A stretch of DNA of 64,000 nucleotides from Oleiphilaceae bacterium (GTDB lineage Bacteria; Pseudomonadota; Gammaproteobacteria; Pseudomonadales; Oleiphilaceae). Location: NCBI GenBank assembly GCA_022447365.1, contig JAKVBL010000005.1, positions 310,001-374,000 of the forward strand, read 5' to 3'. The notes under the pieces were generated by a model that had not been told where the DNA came from, did no database searches, and was given only the letters and a program-made list of their open reading frames with translations. This document shows positions 7,982 to 15,867 of this stretch, in pieces. How positions within the stretch are numbered: position 1 is the stretch's first letter; each line of letters opens with the position of its first letter. The position numbers were made by a program, and so were the translations under genes.

Positions 7982-8530
7982 ATGGATTTCACAATGCTCT
8001 TTATGCAAGCCTTGCGGTGGCCATTTATACAGCCCATTTCTAGTCTATTCGAACAGGGTGGGCCAGTTCTTTGGCTGATTTCGATTGTGGCAATGGTTAT
8101 GATCGTCTTAGCTGCCGAAAGGTTATGGTTTCTAACCCTATCTTATAAGAGTGAGCGGGACCAAATCACCTCGCGCTGGCAAGCGCGACAAGACAAAGGT
8201 AGCTTGATCGCGCATCGCGTTAGGCAGGCGATGCTTGCTAGATTTAAACATCAATTAAGGCTCCATCTCTGGATTTTGCGCGGGCTGGTGATGATATGTC
8301 CGCTGTTGGGCTTGCTTGGCACTGTAACGGGGATGATCAGTGTATTTGACGTAATGGCATACAGTGGTACAGGGAATGCTCGCTCTATGGCGGCAGGTAT
8401 TTCGAAGGCAACGATTCCAACGATGGCAGGGATGACAGTTGCAATTGTTGGTTTGCTATTAATAGCTAGGATTGATCGACTCGCTAGATCAAGGCACGAA
8501 GCACTTACGGCGCAATTAAGCGTTAGTTAA
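7982..8530 (+). CDS. exbB: ExbB-like proton channel protein (TonB2 type)
   Basis: A 182-residue inner-membrane protein of the MotA/TolQ/ExbB family with three membrane helices (about 28-50, 95-120, 140-162). It carries the family signature LLGLLGTVTGMISVFD and later a GISKATIPTMAGMTVAI segment. With ExbD it forms the proton-driven motor that energises TonB. Its short length and lack of a periplasmic extension separate it from the preceding TtpC paralogue. The gene lies between ttpC and exbD at spacings of 6 and 16 bases, so the set is one operon. Confidence 0.88.
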   Translation: MDFTMLFMQALRWPFIQPISSLFEQGGPVLWLISIVAMVMIVLAAERLWFLTLSYKSERDQITSRWQARQDKGSLIAHRVRQAMLARFKHQLRLHLWILRGLVMICPLLGLLGTVTGMISVFDVMAYSGTGNARSMAAGISKATIPTMAGMTVAIVGLLLIARIDRLARSRHEALTAQLSVS

Positions 8531-8546
8531 CAGAGTTAAAACGAGC

Positions 8547-8969
8547 ATGAATATTAAGCTTCCTTATTTGAATTCCAGTGACAATGAAGACGAAAACGCA
8601 ATCGATATGACCCCCATGTTGGATATCGTATTTATCATGTTAATCTTCTTTATCGTTACGACTTCATTTGTGAAAGAAGCGGGGGTTGAAGTAAATCGAC
8701 CAGAAGCTGAGTCCACCAAAATCCAGAGCAATAATTCAATTATGGTGGCGATTACACAGGATAATCGGATTTGGATAGATCGTCGCCAAGTCGATCCGAG
8801 AGCGGTGCGTCGAAATGTTGAGCGCTTGTTATTTGAAAGCCCAGAAAGCGGTGTAGTGATTCAAGCAGATGAATTCTCTCAGACCGGGCTGCTTGTTATA
8901 GTGATGGATCAGATTAAGCTGGCTGGTGTCGAGAATATAGCGATCGCTGCCGCCAAAGGCAGCCAATAA
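8547..8969 (+). CDS. exbD: ExbD-like TonB energy transduction protein
   Basis: A 140-residue ExbD/TolR family protein. The N-terminal cytoplasmic part IDMTPMLDIVFIMLIFFIVT (about 19-38) contains the conserved Asp of the membrane helix, the proton-carrying residue in the family. A periplasmic domain follows, ending with the typical VENIAIAA strand. It is the stator-rotor partner of ExbB and transfers motor movement to TonB. The tonB start follows after one base, so the two are translationally linked. Confidence 0.9.
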   Translation: MNIKLPYLNSSDNEDENAIDMTPMLDIVFIMLIFFIVTTSFVKEAGVEVNRPEAESTKIQSNNSIMVAITQDNRIWIDRRQVDPRAVRRNVERLLFESPESGVVIQADEFSQTGLLVIVMDQIKLAGVENIAIAAAKGSQ

Positions 8970-8970
8970 T

Positions 8971-9618
8971 ATGCTCGCTCGTATTGCTGTGCTTTTGCCG
9001 TTAGGCATGGCTGTATGCCTATGCTTGTTCTGGTTGATGGCAAAATTGATTGAACCTTCGATACACCAGCCTACATCTTCCAAAACCTTACTAGTTGTAG
9101 ATTTTTTGAGGGCTAAAACCAATTCAGATTCAGAACCCTCTGAGGAAGAAAAGCGAGAGTTGGCAGACGAGATTCCTGAGCAGCCGCAAATCGCACCTCC
9201 CGCTCTAATGCTTCCTGATATTGCAAATCAAAAGCTATCGATTGAGATGCCATTGTTCGCTGATGAAGTTGCCATCGAGGCGCCTATTTCGTTGGCAGAG
9301 CTTTCATTTGAAGGCATTAACAATGAAGCAACGACAAGTCTAGGAAATAGCCGAGAATTGGTTGCAGTGAGAGAAAGCACACTTACTTATCCTCCTAAAG
9401 CTCAACGAAGGCGAATAGAAGGATGGGTGGTATTTAATTATATAGTAACTGCAGAAGGCAAGGTGACTGACGTTGAAATCGTTGAATCTTCCCCTCCAAG
9501 AATTTTTGATCGTGTCGTGTTGAAGGAGGTAGCTCGATGGGAATACCTGCCTCGTTTGGTCAATGGTCAAGCGCAAGCTACGCGTGTTGTTGAGCGTAAG
9601 TATGTATTCCAGCTCTAA
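8971..9618 (+). CDS. tonB: TonB family energy transducer (TonB2 type)
   Basis: A 215-residue protein with one N-terminal membrane helix (about 3-27), an acidic and only modestly proline-rich periplasmic linker (including EIPEQPQIAPPALMLPD) and a C-terminal TonB domain with YPPKAQRRRIEGWVVFNYIV and WEYLPRLVNG. It spans the periplasm and pulls on the TonB box of outer-membrane receptors, presumably including the FecA-like receptor at 1-323. It is last of the motor genes; its end overlaps the next gene by 17 bases. Confidence 0.88.
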   Translation: MLARIAVLLPLGMAVCLCLFWLMAKLIEPSIHQPTSSKTLLVVDFLRAKTNSDSEPSEEEKRELADEIPEQPQIAPPALMLPDIANQKLSIEMPLFADEVAIEAPISLAELSFEGINNEATTSLGNSRELVAVRESTLTYPPKAQRRRIEGWVVFNYIVTAEGKVTDVEIVESSPPRIFDRVVLKEVARWEYLPRLVNGQAQATRVVERKYVFQL

Positions 9619-10903
9619 CCGATCCAGTTTACGGCATCGCAGATTATCTCTGGTGCTCACGTTCATTATCTCGACTGGGTTGTCGCATGTAAGTTTTGCG
9701 ACCGATTTTCAAATGCCTCCAAGTGTTGCTGCGGGCGGAAGTGAAGGCTCTGCTAGTAAAAAATCCCTTGTGTCAAAAGGCACCTACAATTTACTAGTTG
9801 ATGTGCAAGGCAGTATTGATGAAGGCGATATTGATGGCGCGTTTGAGAAACTTAATCGATTGATCATTCGCGTACAGAAGAACGCCTATGAAACGGCCGT
9901 CGTCTTGAAAACGGCGGGTTATATTTATGTCAGTCGCAATGAAAATACTAAGGCAATTGAGCTACTGGAATTAGCTCATAACATGAGCGCTCTGGTTCAT
10001 GAAAATCAGCAAAAGTTGCGTTATGACTTGTCTCAACTTTATCTTTCTGAAGATCAATTAATGCTGTCTATTCGTTATCTACAATCTTGGTTGGAGCATG
10101 CTAAGAAAGATGAATTGAATGCTGCTGTGTTTATTCGTTTAGGTAATGCCTATATACAGGCTAAAGAGTATCAGGAAGCGGTCAAAAGCTTTGAGCGGGC
10201 AGTGGCTCAGAGTGAAACGCCTGTCGAATATCATTTGCAGTTGCTACTAGCGAGCTATGTGATTCAAAAAGATTATGGGAAAGGTATTCAATTACTAAAA
10301 AGAATGGTCACGCTTTATCCTGGTAAGAAAAAATACGTATTACAATTAACAGGGCTATACGACGAACTTGAGCAAGAAGACAATGCTTTGGGAGCTCTCG
10401 AATATGCTTACAAAAACCAGTTGTTGAATGAGACTCAAGAGTTGAGTGATTTGGCGTATCGCCTTATCACTAGAGGGTATCCGCATAAAGCAGCGGAAGT
10501 TCTTGAAGCAGGTTTTAAAGACTTCATACTTTGGTATACGGCCGAGAACTATAGCTTGCTCGCACAAGCACACCTCGATGCGAAACAAGTAGACAGGGCA
10601 ATCCCTTATTTAGAGAAAGCGATATTGACCGCAACAACGCCGAACTCAGCTCAAGCGCTAAGCCATGCATATATTGAAATGGAAGACTACGAGAGTGCAG
10701 CTAGAGCATTGCAAATCGGTTTGAAGAGATCAAGCAAGGATCAGCAGCGTTACCTCAATTTATCTTTGGGGCATGTTTTATTTAAACTAGGTCGAAATGA
10801 ACAGGCGTTAGCGGTATACAGAAGATTAAAAGATGATGTGTCGCTAGACGAACAGGCCAAAGTATTAGTGAATCGCTGGTATCGCTATCTAAACAGCTTA
10901 TAG
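9602..10903 (+). CDS. Exported TPR-repeat protein of the TonB2 operon
   Basis: A 433-residue protein with a signal peptide (about 1-33, ending SHVSFA) and many tetratricopeptide repeats from residue 50 on, for example RLGNAYIQAKEYQEAVKSFE. A TPR protein regularly follows tonB2 in gamma-proteobacterial TonB2 clusters, and the overlap with tonB shows it belongs to the same operon. I chose ATG 9602 because a signal peptide starts there; the longer frame to 9563 lies wholly in tonB. TPR folds bind proteins, so a scaffold for the energising complex is plausible; its exact role is not known. Confidence 0.8.
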   Translation: MYSSSNRSSLRHRRLSLVLTFIISTGLSHVSFATDFQMPPSVAAGGSEGSASKKSLVSKGTYNLLVDVQGSIDEGDIDGAFEKLNRLIIRVQKNAYETAVVLKTAGYIYVSRNENTKAIELLELAHNMSALVHENQQKLRYDLSQLYLSEDQLMLSIRYLQSWLEHAKKDELNAAVFIRLGNAYIQAKEYQEAVKSFERAVAQSETPVEYHLQLLLASYVIQKDYGKGIQLLKRMVTLYPGKKKYVLQLTGLYDELEQEDNALGALEYAYKNQLLNETQELSDLAYRLITRGYPHKAAEVLEAGFKDFILWYTAENYSLLAQAHLDAKQVDRAIPYLEKAILTATTPNSAQALSHAYIEMEDYESAARALQIGLKRSSKDQQRYLNLSLGHVLFKLGRNEQALAVYRRLKDDVSLDEQAKVLVNRWYRYLNSL

Positions 10904-11057
10904 CGTATCAGATCATTGATCTAATTGACGCACAGGCATAGCTGTTGCTGACGTTACGACTTAAATATACCGAGCAAATCAAGCCATAAGAACAGGCTGG
11001 CCTGCTTTCACACCTTGGGTAATGGAATATCTCGAAACGAAATTGGCCGAAATGTCT

Positions 11058-11088
11058 AAAGCTGAATAAATTTATCAGAGCTTTTTTT
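11058..11088 (+). terminator. Probable rho-independent terminator after the TonB2 operon
   Basis: An imperfect hairpin (AAAGCTGAATAAA pairing with TTTATCAGAGCTTT, two small bulges) is followed by a run of seven T residues. It lies 155 bases downstream of the TPR gene stop. The stem is AT-rich, so strength is uncertain. Confidence 0.5.
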
Positions 11089-11197
11089 CCGTTCGTTGAG
11101 CACTTCGACTTTTCTATGTTAGCCCGAATATTCAAGTTGTGTTCTATTTACTACTTTCTCGTTACCTGAGCATCGATTTATTTGGTTGCGGTGCGCG

Positions 11198-11877
11198 AAC
11201 CAGTTCGGGCAAGCCGCAGCGCACTATCTGAATGAGCATGCGCATAATAAAGAATTGCGTGTGATGTACAGAATTTGAGAGTGCTGAATCCATTTATTGG
11301 TGGCATTGAACAGCGTCAGATCTGAGATATTTCGTCGAAGCTCGGCGAAAGCAAGATGTTAAATCTTCAACTTTGAGCCGAAGTTTTTCTTTAAGCAGAT
11401 ACGCAATCTTGCCGCCAGGAAGTGGCGGGCTTAACGTGGTTGGGGTCACCTCCCATACTTATCTTTTAAGGTTGGAGGGATGGCAGGCAGCCAAACCCAA
11501 TAACTTGGGAGGAGCAGAATCTGCTTTTTGATGGGCTGCTTGAACACCTTCGTGAGATGTGTTTGTGGAAAGTTAATGTCGGCTGCAAGGGAGCAAGAGG
11601 TCTGTCAGCTAAGCTGGGATTGGGAATTTGAAATACCAGAGTTGCAAACCTCGGTGTTTATTCTTCCAGGCGACATAACGAAGAATGCGAGCGAGAGGAT
11701 TGCCATTTTAAACTCGGAGGCAATATCACTACGCACTACTCAGCGCCTGAAATTCAGGAGCTCATGGATGCAGTGGAGAAGATGGCTTTTGAACCAATAC
11801 ATTCGACACCGTCGCTGACGGTAATTCGGATTCGAGGATCCCGCAAAACTCCCGCACGGGAAATAAAAAAGGCCTAG
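11198..11877 (+). pseudogene. Decayed tyrosine recombinase (phage-type integrase) remnant
   Basis: No intact frame spans this stretch, but pieces of one integrase appear in order over several frames. They are NQFGQAAAHYLNEHAHNKEL (from 11198), VQNLRVLNPFIGG, IRNLAARKWR, PITWEEQNLLFDGLLEHLRE and LWKVNVGC, REQEVCQLSWDWEFEIPEL and TSVFILPGDITKN, and finally LGGNITTHYSAPEIQELMDA to a TAG at 11877. The order matches the core-binding and catalytic domains of the site-specific integrases common in proteobacterial islands. At least two frameshifts and several stops are present. The central part with the catalytic His-x-x-Arg is missing, with the junction near 11700-11712. The Tyr-containing end (THYS) survives. 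The gene is surely non-functional. It ends beside tRNA-Met, a usual integration target. The 11528-11818 frame by itself is only a fragment of this remnant. Confidence 0.8.
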
Positions 11878-11896
11878 TTCAGTGAACTAGGCCTTT
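11861..11896 (-). terminator. Terminator of tRNA-Met
   Basis: A perfect 13-bp stem (11868-11880 with 11884-11896) with a three-base loop is followed on the minus strand by TTTTTTATTT. It begins nine bases after the tRNA CCA end, so it terminates the tRNA transcript. The last codons and the stop of the integrase remnant lie inside it on the other strand. Confidence 0.85.
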
Positions 11897-11904
11897 GGAA
11901 TAAT

Positions 11905-11981
11905 TGGTGGCTACACCGGGATTCGAACCTGGGACCCCATCATTATGAGTGATGTGCTCTAACCAACTGAGCTATGTAGCC
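11905..11981 (-). tRNA. tRNA-Met (CAT anticodon, elongator type)
   Basis: A 77-nt cloverleaf with an encoded CCA end. The acceptor GGCTACA pairs with TGTAGCC. The D-loop is AGCTCAGTTGGTTAGAGC, the anticodon arm ATCACTCATAATGAT holds CAT, and the T-arm is GGTTCGAATCC. The paired first base (G1-C72) and the anticodon stem identify the elongator rather than the initiator tRNA. It closely resembles E. coli elongator tRNA-Met and not the CAT-reading tRNA-Ile2. Confidence 0.95.
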
Positions 11982-12063
11982 ATTTGAGTCTTAGGACTTA
12001 GTGGTAGCCCTGCTCAAGAAGGCGCGTATTTTCTTGCTTTTACCTTATTATGTCAACAGCTAA

Positions 12064-12094
12064 AAGTAAGAAAAATACATTATTTTTCTTACTT
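12064..12094 (-). terminator. AT-rich hairpin after ychF
   Basis: A perfect 14-bp stem (12064-12077 with 12081-12094) with a three-base loop starts 11 bases after the ychF stop on the minus strand, and is followed by TTTTAGC. The stem has only three G-C pairs, so it may be a weak terminator or a 3'-end stabiliser. Confidence 0.5.
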
Positions 12095-12104
12095 AAATTT
12101 TTGA

Positions 12105-13199
12105 CTAAACGTTGAAGCGGAAGTGCACTACATCGCCATCTTGAACGATGTAATCTTTTCCTTCTAAGCGCCATTTTCCGGCTTCTTTTGCACCGTTTTC
12201 ACCGTTGAATTCGATGTAGTCGTCATAGGCTACTACTTCAGCTCTAATGAAGCCTTTTTCGAAATCTGTATGTATCACGGCAGCTGCTTTTGGCGCAGTG
12301 TCACCGGCTTTCATTGTCCATGCACGCACTTCTTTTTTGCCTGCAGTGAAATAGGTTTGTAAACCTAGTAGTTCGTAGCCTGCGCGAATAACACGATCAA
12401 GGCCTGGCTCTTCCATACCTAAGTCAGCAAGAAATTCATCACGCTCTTCATCTTCTAGCTCTGAAATTTCAGCTTCTAACTTATTGCAGATAGGTACAAC
12501 GACAGCGTTTTCTTTTTCAGCGATTTCGCGCACGGCATCGAGGTGTGGATTGTTCTCAAAACCGTCTTCATCTACGTTAGCGATGTACATGGTTGGCTTG
12601 ATCGTTAGAAGACATAGCTCTTTGATGGTTTTAAGTTCGTCCTCATCTAAGCCTAATGCGCGAACTGGCAGACCTTCGTTGAGGTGAGGGAGTAATTTGC
12701 TCTCTAAAAGCGCTAGTGCTTTCTTAGCATCTTTGTCGCCACTTTTAGCTGTACGCGTGTAACGCTTTACCGCTTTTTCTACGGTATCTAGGTCGGCAAG
12801 CGCAAGCTCTGTGTTAATGACGTCGACGTCAGCTTGGGGGTTAACTTTTGCTGAGACGTGCACAACGTTCTCATCTTCAAAGCAGCGTACTACGTGCGCG
12901 ATAGCGTCTGTTTCACGAATATTGGCTAAGAATTGGTTACCAAGACCTTCACCTTTAGAGGCCCCTTCAACAAGTCCTGCAATGTCGACGAATTCCATTG
13001 TCGTTGCGAGTGTTTTTTCAGGTTCGACAATTGCTGATAGTTTGTCCAGTCGTGGGTCTGGCATGGCGACTACGCCTGCATTGGGCTCGATTGTACAGAA
13101 AGGGAAGTTCTCTGCGCCGATACCAGCTTTAGTTAATGCATTGAATAGCGTTGATTTGCCAACGTTTGGAAGTCCTACGATGCCGCAGTTAAAACCCAT
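12105..13199 (-). CDS. ychF: Redox-regulated ATPase YchF (Obg-like)
   Basis: A 364-residue TRAFAC-class P-loop protein. The G1 motif GLPNVGKST lies at 9-17 and switch/G3 [17 protein letters not shown] near 71-87. The usual NKxD is replaced by a NVDE-type motif (about 202-205), in keeping with the family's preference for ATP. The C-terminal TGS domain ends [13 protein letters not shown]. Cys35, the redox-sensitive residue of E. coli YchF and human OLA1, is present. The protein binds ribosomes and affects stress responses. It follows pth after about 96 bases, the normal pth-ychF order of gammaproteobacteria. Confidence 0.97.
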   Translation of the reverse strand: MGFNCGIVGLPNVGKSTLFNALTKAGIGAENFPFCTIEPNAGVVAMPDPRLDKLSAIVEPEKTLATTMEFVDIAGLVEGASKGEGLGNQFLANIRETDAIAHVVRCFEDENVVHVSAKVNPQADVDVINTELALADLDTVEKAVKRYTRTAKSGDKDAKKALALLESKLLPHLNEGLPVRALGLDEDELKTIKELCLLTIKPTMYIANVDEDGFENNPHLDAVREIAEKENAVVVPICNKLEAEISELEDEERDEFLADLGMEEPGLDRVIRAGYELLGLQTYFTAGKKEVRAWTMKAGDTAPKAAAVIHTDFEKGFIRAEVVAYDDYIEFNGENGAKEAGKWRLEGKDYIVQDGDVVHFRFNV

Positions 13200-13295
13200 G
13201 GTCTGAATCCTAGTGTGTCTGGTCTTAAAAAATTGGGCGTATTATATAGAGAAGGGCGAGGGTGGTCACCTTGTTGGGTGACAAAGATACGATGT

Positions 13296-13886
13296 TTAAC
13301 TTGCTTTGAAGCTATGCAGTGCATTCATTGCTCGAGCGGTATCTCCAGAAATGATCTCTGGCAAATATCGACTCGCTTCGTCGATGACTGCAGTGAGTTC
13401 TTCTGTTTCTTTTTTACCAAGTTTTCCGAGTACGTGGCCGGTTACTTTACTTGCGTGGCCTGGATGGCTGATGCCGAGTCTTAGTCGTGAGAATTCTTTA
13501 TTGCCGCCAAGTTTGGCGATGATGTCTCTAAGTCCGTTTTGGCCGCCGTGTCCGCCGCCTTTTTTAAGTTTCATTGTGCCCATTGGAATATCGAGCTCGT
13601 CATGTGCGACAAGAATTTCTTCTGGCTGAATCTTAAAAAATTGAGCAATCGCTTGAACGGCTTGGCCGCTGCGATTCATAAATGTAGTGGGGACTAAGAG
13701 GTGGATATCTTTTCCTGAGAAGTTGACTTTACAGTAAAGGCCGTGGAATTTCTTCTCTGGTTTGAGGGTTTGAAGCGCTTGTTGTGCAAGCGCTTCTACA
13801 AAGATGGCACCCGCGTTATGGCGGGTATTTGCGTATTCGGCTCCGGGGTTACCTAAACCGACAATCAGCTTGATCTGTTGAGTCAT
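13296..13886 (-). CDS. pth: Peptidyl-tRNA hydrolase
   Basis: A 196-residue enzyme that cleaves the ester bond of peptidyl-tRNA released from stalled ribosomes. The family start [20 protein letters not shown] is present with the catalytic His23. Asn71 of TTFMNRSG and Asp96 of VAHDELD complete the active site. The length is normal. It lies between rplY and ychF, as in Escherichia and Pseudomonas, 53 bases after the rplY stop, and is probably cotranscribed with rplY. Confidence 0.97.
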   Translation of the reverse strand: MTQQIKLIVGLGNPGAEYANTRHNAGAIFVEALAQQALQTLKPEKKFHGLYCKVNFSGKDIHLLVPTTFMNRSGQAVQAIAQFFKIQPEEILVAHDELDIPMGTMKLKKGGGHGGQNGLRDIIAKLGGNKEFSRLRLGISHPGHASKVTGHVLGKLGKKETEELTAVIDEASRYLPEIISGDTARAMNALHSFKAS

Positions 13887-13920
13887 GGCTGAATGTGCAT
13901 TCCCTAGCTGGTGCCAACGT

Positions 13921-13944
13921 AATAAGCTCCGGTTGGGGCTTATT
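13921..13944 (-). repeat. Hairpin spanning the rplY stop codon
   Basis: A 10-bp stem (13921-13930 with 13935-13944, one G-U pair) with a GGTT/AACC tetraloop contains the rplY TAA stop (13940-13942). No T tract follows, so it is not a standard terminator. It could protect the rplY 3' end or reduce read-through into pth. Confidence 0.5.
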
Positions 13945-14581
13945 CGTCACCTTCGCCTTCAGCTGCAGCGTCTTCTGCTTCGTCAGCAGCAGAGCCTTTC
14001 GGCTTGTGTACAGATGCAACAGAAAGGTCGTGATCTTGACCTTGCTGAAGTGCAGCAATCGTTACACCTTTAGGAAGATCGATGTCTGAAAGGTGAACGA
14101 TTTGGTCCGCTTCAACTTCAGTCATGTCAACTTCGATGAACTCAGGAAGATCTGCTGGAAGACAGATAACTTCAACTTCAGTCATTTGGTGCTGGATCTT
14201 GCCGCCGCCAAGTTTAACGCCTACACATGCTTCTTCGTTAGTGAAGTGAAGTGGTACGTTAACGTGGATAGCTTGGTTTTTAGTAACGCGCTGGAAGTCA
14301 GCGTGCATTACTTCATTCGTTGCTGGGTGGCGTTGAAGATCTTTAAGAATTGCATTCTCTTCTTTACCATCGAAAGCGATAGTAAGGATGTGAGAGTAAA
14401 ATGCTTCTTCTTCTAGTGCGCGGCGAAGTTTGTTCGCAGCGATAGAAAGAGAAACAGGCTTCTTAGACTTTGTGCCGTATAGGATTGCAGGTACTTTGCC
14501 TTCTAGACGACGCAGGCGGCGGCTCGCACCTTTCCCCTGGTCTTCGCGAAGTTCTGCTTCGACAGTAAATAAATCACTCAT
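13940..14581 (-). CDS. rplY: 50S ribosomal protein L25 (long, CTC-type)
   Basis: A 213-residue protein made of the 5S-rRNA-binding L25 domain (1-95: [32 protein letters not shown]) and the extra C-terminal beta domain of the CTC form (about 100-185: [32 protein letters not shown]). An acidic Ala/Glu tail follows. E. coli has only the short form (about 94 residues), whereas pseudomonads and relatives have this longer one. It lies between prs and pth. Two hairpins upstream (14641-14706) suggest that it is separated from prs by a terminator or controlled by its leader. Confidence 0.95.
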   Translation of the reverse strand: MSDLFTVEAELREDQGKGASRRLRRLEGKVPAILYGTKSKKPVSLSIAANKLRRALEEEAFYSHILTIAFDGKEENAILKDLQRHPATNEVMHADFQRVTKNQAIHVNVPLHFTNEEACVGVKLGGGKIQHQMTEVEVICLPADLPEFIEVDMTEVEADQIVHLSDIDLPKGVTIAALQQGQDHDLSVASVHKPKGSAADEAEDAAAEGEGDE

Positions 14582-14640
14582 TATTGATTCCTCAATAAGC
14601 GTTGAAACAAGTCCGCGACCAGACTCATAACACGCATTTT

Positions 14641-14669
14641 AAAACGAAAAAAAGCACTTATGTGCTTTT
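14641..14669 (-). terminator. Terminator-like hairpin between prs and rplY
   Basis: On the minus strand an 8-bp stem AAAAGCAC/GTGCTTTT (14650-14657 with 14662-14669) is followed by TTTCGTTTT. It lies about 60 bases after the prs stop and 60 bases before the rplY start, so it either ends prs mRNA or acts as an attenuator in the rplY leader. Confidence 0.6.
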
Positions 14670-14675
14670 CGATAG

Positions 14676-14706
14676 TTTGCCTACGCCCTTGAAGGGAATA
14701 GGCAAA
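14676..14706 (-). repeat. Inverted repeat in the prs-rplY gap
   Basis: TTTGCCTA (14676-14683) and TAGGCAAA (14699-14706) are perfect reverse complements, and the interior CCCTTGAAGGG can form its own stem. This hairpin directly precedes the terminator-like hairpin in the direction of transcription. The pair could be an L25 autoregulatory leader or a composite terminator. Confidence 0.5.
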
Positions 14707-14728
14707 TTTTTCTAACGCGCTGCTTCGT

Positions 14729-15673
14729 TTAGTCGAAGAGTGCGCTAATTGACTCTTCATTGCTGATGCGTCGAATCGACTCAGCAATTAGGCCAGAAAT
14801 CGTAAGGGGGCGAATCTTACCACATTTTTCAGCGTTGTCACTTAATGGAATGGTGTCTGTGACAATCAATGCGTCCAATGTGCTGTTTTCGATGTTTTTA
14901 ATCGCTGGGCCCGACAAAACTGGGTGGGTGATGTAAGCGTAAACTGCTTTTGCGCCATTCTCTTTCAATGCTTCTGCGGCTTTGCATAGCGTGCCTGCCG
15001 TATCAACGATGTCGTCGATGAGTAAGCATGTTTTGCCTTTTACATCGCCAATAATGTGCATTACTTGAGAAACGTTCGCTTGAGGGCGACGTTTGTCAAT
15101 AATTGCTAAATCTACATCACCAACGCGCTTAGCCATTGCGCGTGCGCGAACAACACCGCCAACGTCTGGGCTGACAACGATAAAGTCTTCTTTAAAGCGC
15201 GTCATGATATCGTCGACCAGAATAGGTGTTGCGTAAATGTTGTCTACTGGAATATCAAAGAAGCCTTGAATCTGATCAGCGTGCAGATCAACAGTCAATA
15301 CGCGGTCGATGCCTGCGCCAGTGATCATGTCAGCCACAACTTTTGCTGTAATCGGTACACGCATTGAACGCACACGACGATCTTGTCGTGCATAGCCGAA
15401 GTAGGGAACAACCGCTGTAATACGGCCTGCAGATGCGCGACGTAATGCGTCGGTCATGACCACGAGTTCCATAAGGTTGTCGTTGGTTGGGTTGCAGGTT
15501 GGTTGGATGATAAAAACGTCTTTACCGCGAACGTTTTCGTTAATCTCAACAGCTACTTCGCCGTCGCTGAATTTAGTGACTTTAGCGTTACCGAGAGGTA
15601 GGCGTAAATTGTCGACAACTTTCTGTGCTAAATCACGGTTTGCGTTGCCGGTGAATACCATCATTTTAGACAT
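14729..15673 (-). CDS. prs: Ribose-phosphate pyrophosphokinase
   Basis: A 314-residue enzyme that makes PRPP from ribose 5-phosphate and ATP for nucleotide, His and Trp synthesis. The family motifs NRDLAQKV and [10 protein letters not shown] lie near the start. ATP-site residues are in [13 protein letters not shown], and the PRPP/ribose-5-phosphate loop [12 protein letters not shown] (about 217-228) is intact. Length and order (ispE - tRNA-Gln - prs - rplY) are those of gammaproteobacteria. It supplies PRPP to Upp, encoded 13 kb away in the same window. Confidence 0.98.
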   Translation of the reverse strand: MSKMMVFTGNANRDLAQKVVDNLRLPLGNAKVTKFSDGEVAVEINENVRGKDVFIIQPTCNPTNDNLMELVVMTDALRRASAGRITAVVPYFGYARQDRRVRSMRVPITAKVVADMITGAGIDRVLTVDLHADQIQGFFDIPVDNIYATPILVDDIMTRFKEDFIVVSPDVGGVVRARAMAKRVGDVDLAIIDKRRPQANVSQVMHIIGDVKGKTCLLIDDIVDTAGTLCKAAEALKENGAKAVYAYITHPVLSGPAIKNIENSTLDALIVTDTIPLSDNAEKCGKIRPLTISGLIAESIRRISNEESISALFD

Positions 15674-15744
15674 GTGGGTAGCTTACCTCGTTTCAGAGCT
15701 TCTTGTGGCGATCAATGTTTGGCTTATATATGGGTATTGAATAA

Positions 15745-15819
15745 TGGCTGGGGTAGGAGGATTCGAACCTCCGCATGACGGGATCAAAACCCGTTGCCTT
15801 ACCGCTTGGCGATACCCCA
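15745..15819 (-). tRNA. tRNA-Gln (TTG anticodon)
   Basis: A 75-nt cloverleaf with an encoded CCA end. The acceptor TGGGGTA pairs with TACCCCA. The D-arm is GCCAAGCGGTAAGGC, the anticodon TTG sits in GGTTTTGATCC, and the T-arm is GGAGGTTCGAATCCTCC. The weak U1-A72 pair is typical of tRNA-Gln. Its place between ispE and prs is conserved in pseudomonads and relatives. Confidence 0.95.
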
Positions 15820-15867
15820 GTAATCTGTACCTAAATAAAGTCTGCAATATAGTTCAATTTTGAACTT

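Noticed and set aside
10908..11135. 75-residue minus-strand frame after the TonB operon
   Set aside because: No ribosome site, no recognisable motif, and it overlaps a terminator-like hairpin.
11528..11818. Apparent 96-residue gene in the gap before tRNA-Met
   Set aside because: Only residues around EQEVCQLSWDWEFEIPELQT match an integrase; both ends run out of frame into other pieces of the same integrase. It is part of a pseudogene.
11905..11981. tRNA-Ile2 (CAT with lysidine) as an alternative to tRNA-Met
   Set aside because: The acceptor and anticodon stems match elongator tRNA-Met and differ from the tRNA-Ile2 pattern.
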